Positions 62,851 through 64,000 of a stretch of DNA of 64,000 nucleotides are shown here, one piece after another. The notes beneath the pieces were generated by a model. That model was not told where the DNA came from, ran no database searches, and was given only the letters and a program-made list of their open reading frames with translations. Positions within the stretch are counted from its first letter, which is position 1, and every line of letters begins with the position of its first letter. Source of the DNA: Sabellastarte sp. h YS-2021 (lineage: Eukaryota > Annelida > Polychaeta > Sabellida > Sabellidae); the NCBI GenBank assembly GCA_964017235.1, contig OZ024929.1, forward strand, positions 159,139,609-159,203,608, in the 5' to 3' direction. A program made the position numbers and the translations under genes.

Positions 62851-63335
62851 TGGGTCGGTAGGTCTGGTATCTCAGTATCGAGAGCATTTTACTGAAATAC
62901 CATGACAAGATTTTAAAACTGCCACTTCGCTTGCTAACATATATAATGGAAGGAAGAATTAAAATATTAGAAACATACCCAAAATCTGAAGAAATAAAAG
63001 CTTTAATCCCGATATTTCCATCTATTTGCAGACTTTAAAGTGACACATTGAGCAGAACTGCCATGTTTTGGTTACGACACTTTATAACCTAAATGTCGCT
63101 TGACAACACATATAATGGAAGGAAAACTTAAAATATTGGGAATAAACAAGAAGTCTGAAGAAATTATCCAGGGTTCTCTCATATTTTGTGCATTTGGGGA
63201 CTTTTATTGCAATGTCATTAAGAGGAAATGTCAATTTTTGATTACTGTGTACTAAAACGCGGAGTCCCGAAATCGGTACAGTTTTGCATTGGCTACGTCC
63301 CGATGTACACATTTTTGATACAGACCCATCCCTTG
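62846..63335. mobile_element. hAT-like MITE
   Basis: AGGGATGGGTC at the left (62846) is inverted as GACCCATCCCTTG at the right (ending 63335). Flanks CAGATACT (62838-62845) and TAGATACT (63336-63343) match at 7 of 8 bases, the target-duplication length of hAT elements. The interior holds two copies, about 167 bp apart, of an ATATATAATGGAAGGAA-containing segment. Confidence 0.7.
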
Positions 63336-63349
63336 TAGATACTAAAGAG

Positions 63350-63850
63350 AAACTAGCAATATTATCACTTCTTTTGTCCTGAATTAAAAGCCAGATATTC
63401 CCATTTTCGTTTTAACTGTATTCAGTTTAATATAGTGCATCTCTAATCAACAATATTAACTGTTGAGATCATAGAAGACTTCATTATTCTTTCAAGCAGT
63501 GCTTGAAAGTACATGTGAATGTAGGGAGCTTACTGCAGCAAATTAATGGTAATACATGTATTTATTGGTTCTATAAGAGCTTTTCCATAAGAGCTATAAG
63601 AGTGGTTAGTTTTCACGTAAATAGAGTGTAAAGATGGGTTCTGTTAATCGCATCACTAGAATAAAACTGGTTCTGGAATTTCTGTTTTTTCGTGTTATCT
63701 GTCCATTTTAATCATGTTAACAGTGAAATCAAAACACATACACATTGCCTATTACTTTGCATAGTTTATTTAGAGCTTATGATGCTAGCTGACTCCATTT
63801 GAAATCACATAAGACTTCTTGGGACCCTATTCTGAACATTGGTTTAATTG
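63350..63850. other. Non-coding stretch inside the putative transposon
   Basis: Between the hAT-like MITE and the right inverted repeat. No coding similarity seen; probably 3' non-coding sequence of the element. Confidence 0.4.
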
Positions 63851-64000
63851 AACTGGTGGCCATTTTGGAAAATGGCTGCTATGGCCATTAGGGACCAAAT
63901 TGGCAGTGGCCAAATATCTAGATCTGTTCAGAATATGCTTTTCTACAAATGTGCCAAGTTTGGTGCTTTTATCACAAAATGCACAATAGGTCAGCTATGC

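Larger units (their letters stand above)
59746..63987 (+). mobile_element. Putative DNA transposon with long inverted repeats, carrying a CXC-domain gene
   Basis: 59746-59874 is repeated in inverted, diverged form at 63858-63987. Shared blocks in order: ATTGTGCACTTTGTGATAAA, CCAAA, a GATATTTGGCCA block, and CCATTTTACAAAATGGCC. Between them lies a decayed gene of a multi-copy animal family. The 4.2 kb unit therefore looks like a transposon. Its outer ends are uncertain because the window stops 13 bp beyond the right repeat. Two independent copies of a dispersed repeat are the alternative. Confidence 0.55.

Overview
The window is animal nuclear DNA: AT-rich, intron-rich, with GT-AG introns and dense repeats. 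A p53/p63/p73-family gene, ERCC4 (XPF) and a LIM-domain gene are recognisable. The repeats (tRNA-headed SINEs, DIRS-like retroelements, a Tx1/L1-like LINE, elements with an inner tandem array resembling the oyster 'Pearl' type, and a CXC-domain mobile gene family) fit a lophotrochozoan best, probably a bivalve mollusc. The species call is inference.

Layout. 921-3997 (+): a compact, apparently complete four-exon p53-family gene (405 aa) with a TATA-like box upstream and a tandem repeat in its 3'UTR. 8408-32575 (+): eleven exons of ERCC4/XPF, covering the central linker, the intact ERCC4 nuclease domain (GD...VERK...D) and the C-terminal HhH2 domain. The N-terminal helicase-like half is not seen between the two genes, so it either lies before base 1 (p53 would then sit inside an ERCC4 intron) or is missing from this copy. 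40557-41995 (-): the last two exons of a single-LIM-domain protein, convergent with ERCC4.

Mobile DNA fills most of the rest. ERCC4 introns hold a DIRS-type tyrosine-recombinase remnant whose inverted repeat ends about 25 bp from a splice acceptor, two SINE types, a truncated tandem-core element, and in the 8.7 kb intron a decayed DIRS-like element (gag and RT) interrupted by a 5'-truncated LINE with a 16 bp target-site duplication. Two longer tandem-core elements (29731-31890 and 42309-45422) have inverted termini, a hairpin at one end and arrays of 146 or 147 bp units carrying nuclear-receptor-like motifs. Simple minisatellites of 39 bp and 23 bp create spurious open frames.

The most interesting region is 59746-63987: a decayed protein gene with a FEN/PIN-like acidic motif region and a C-terminal TSO1-like CXC domain, flanked by inverted repeats of about 130 bp. 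This suggests a DNA transposon of a little-described type. A 490 bp hAT-like MITE has inserted at the end of its coding region. Between 45.4 and 59.7 kb no gene could be identified, apart from one unassigned exon-like stretch at 50.1 kb.
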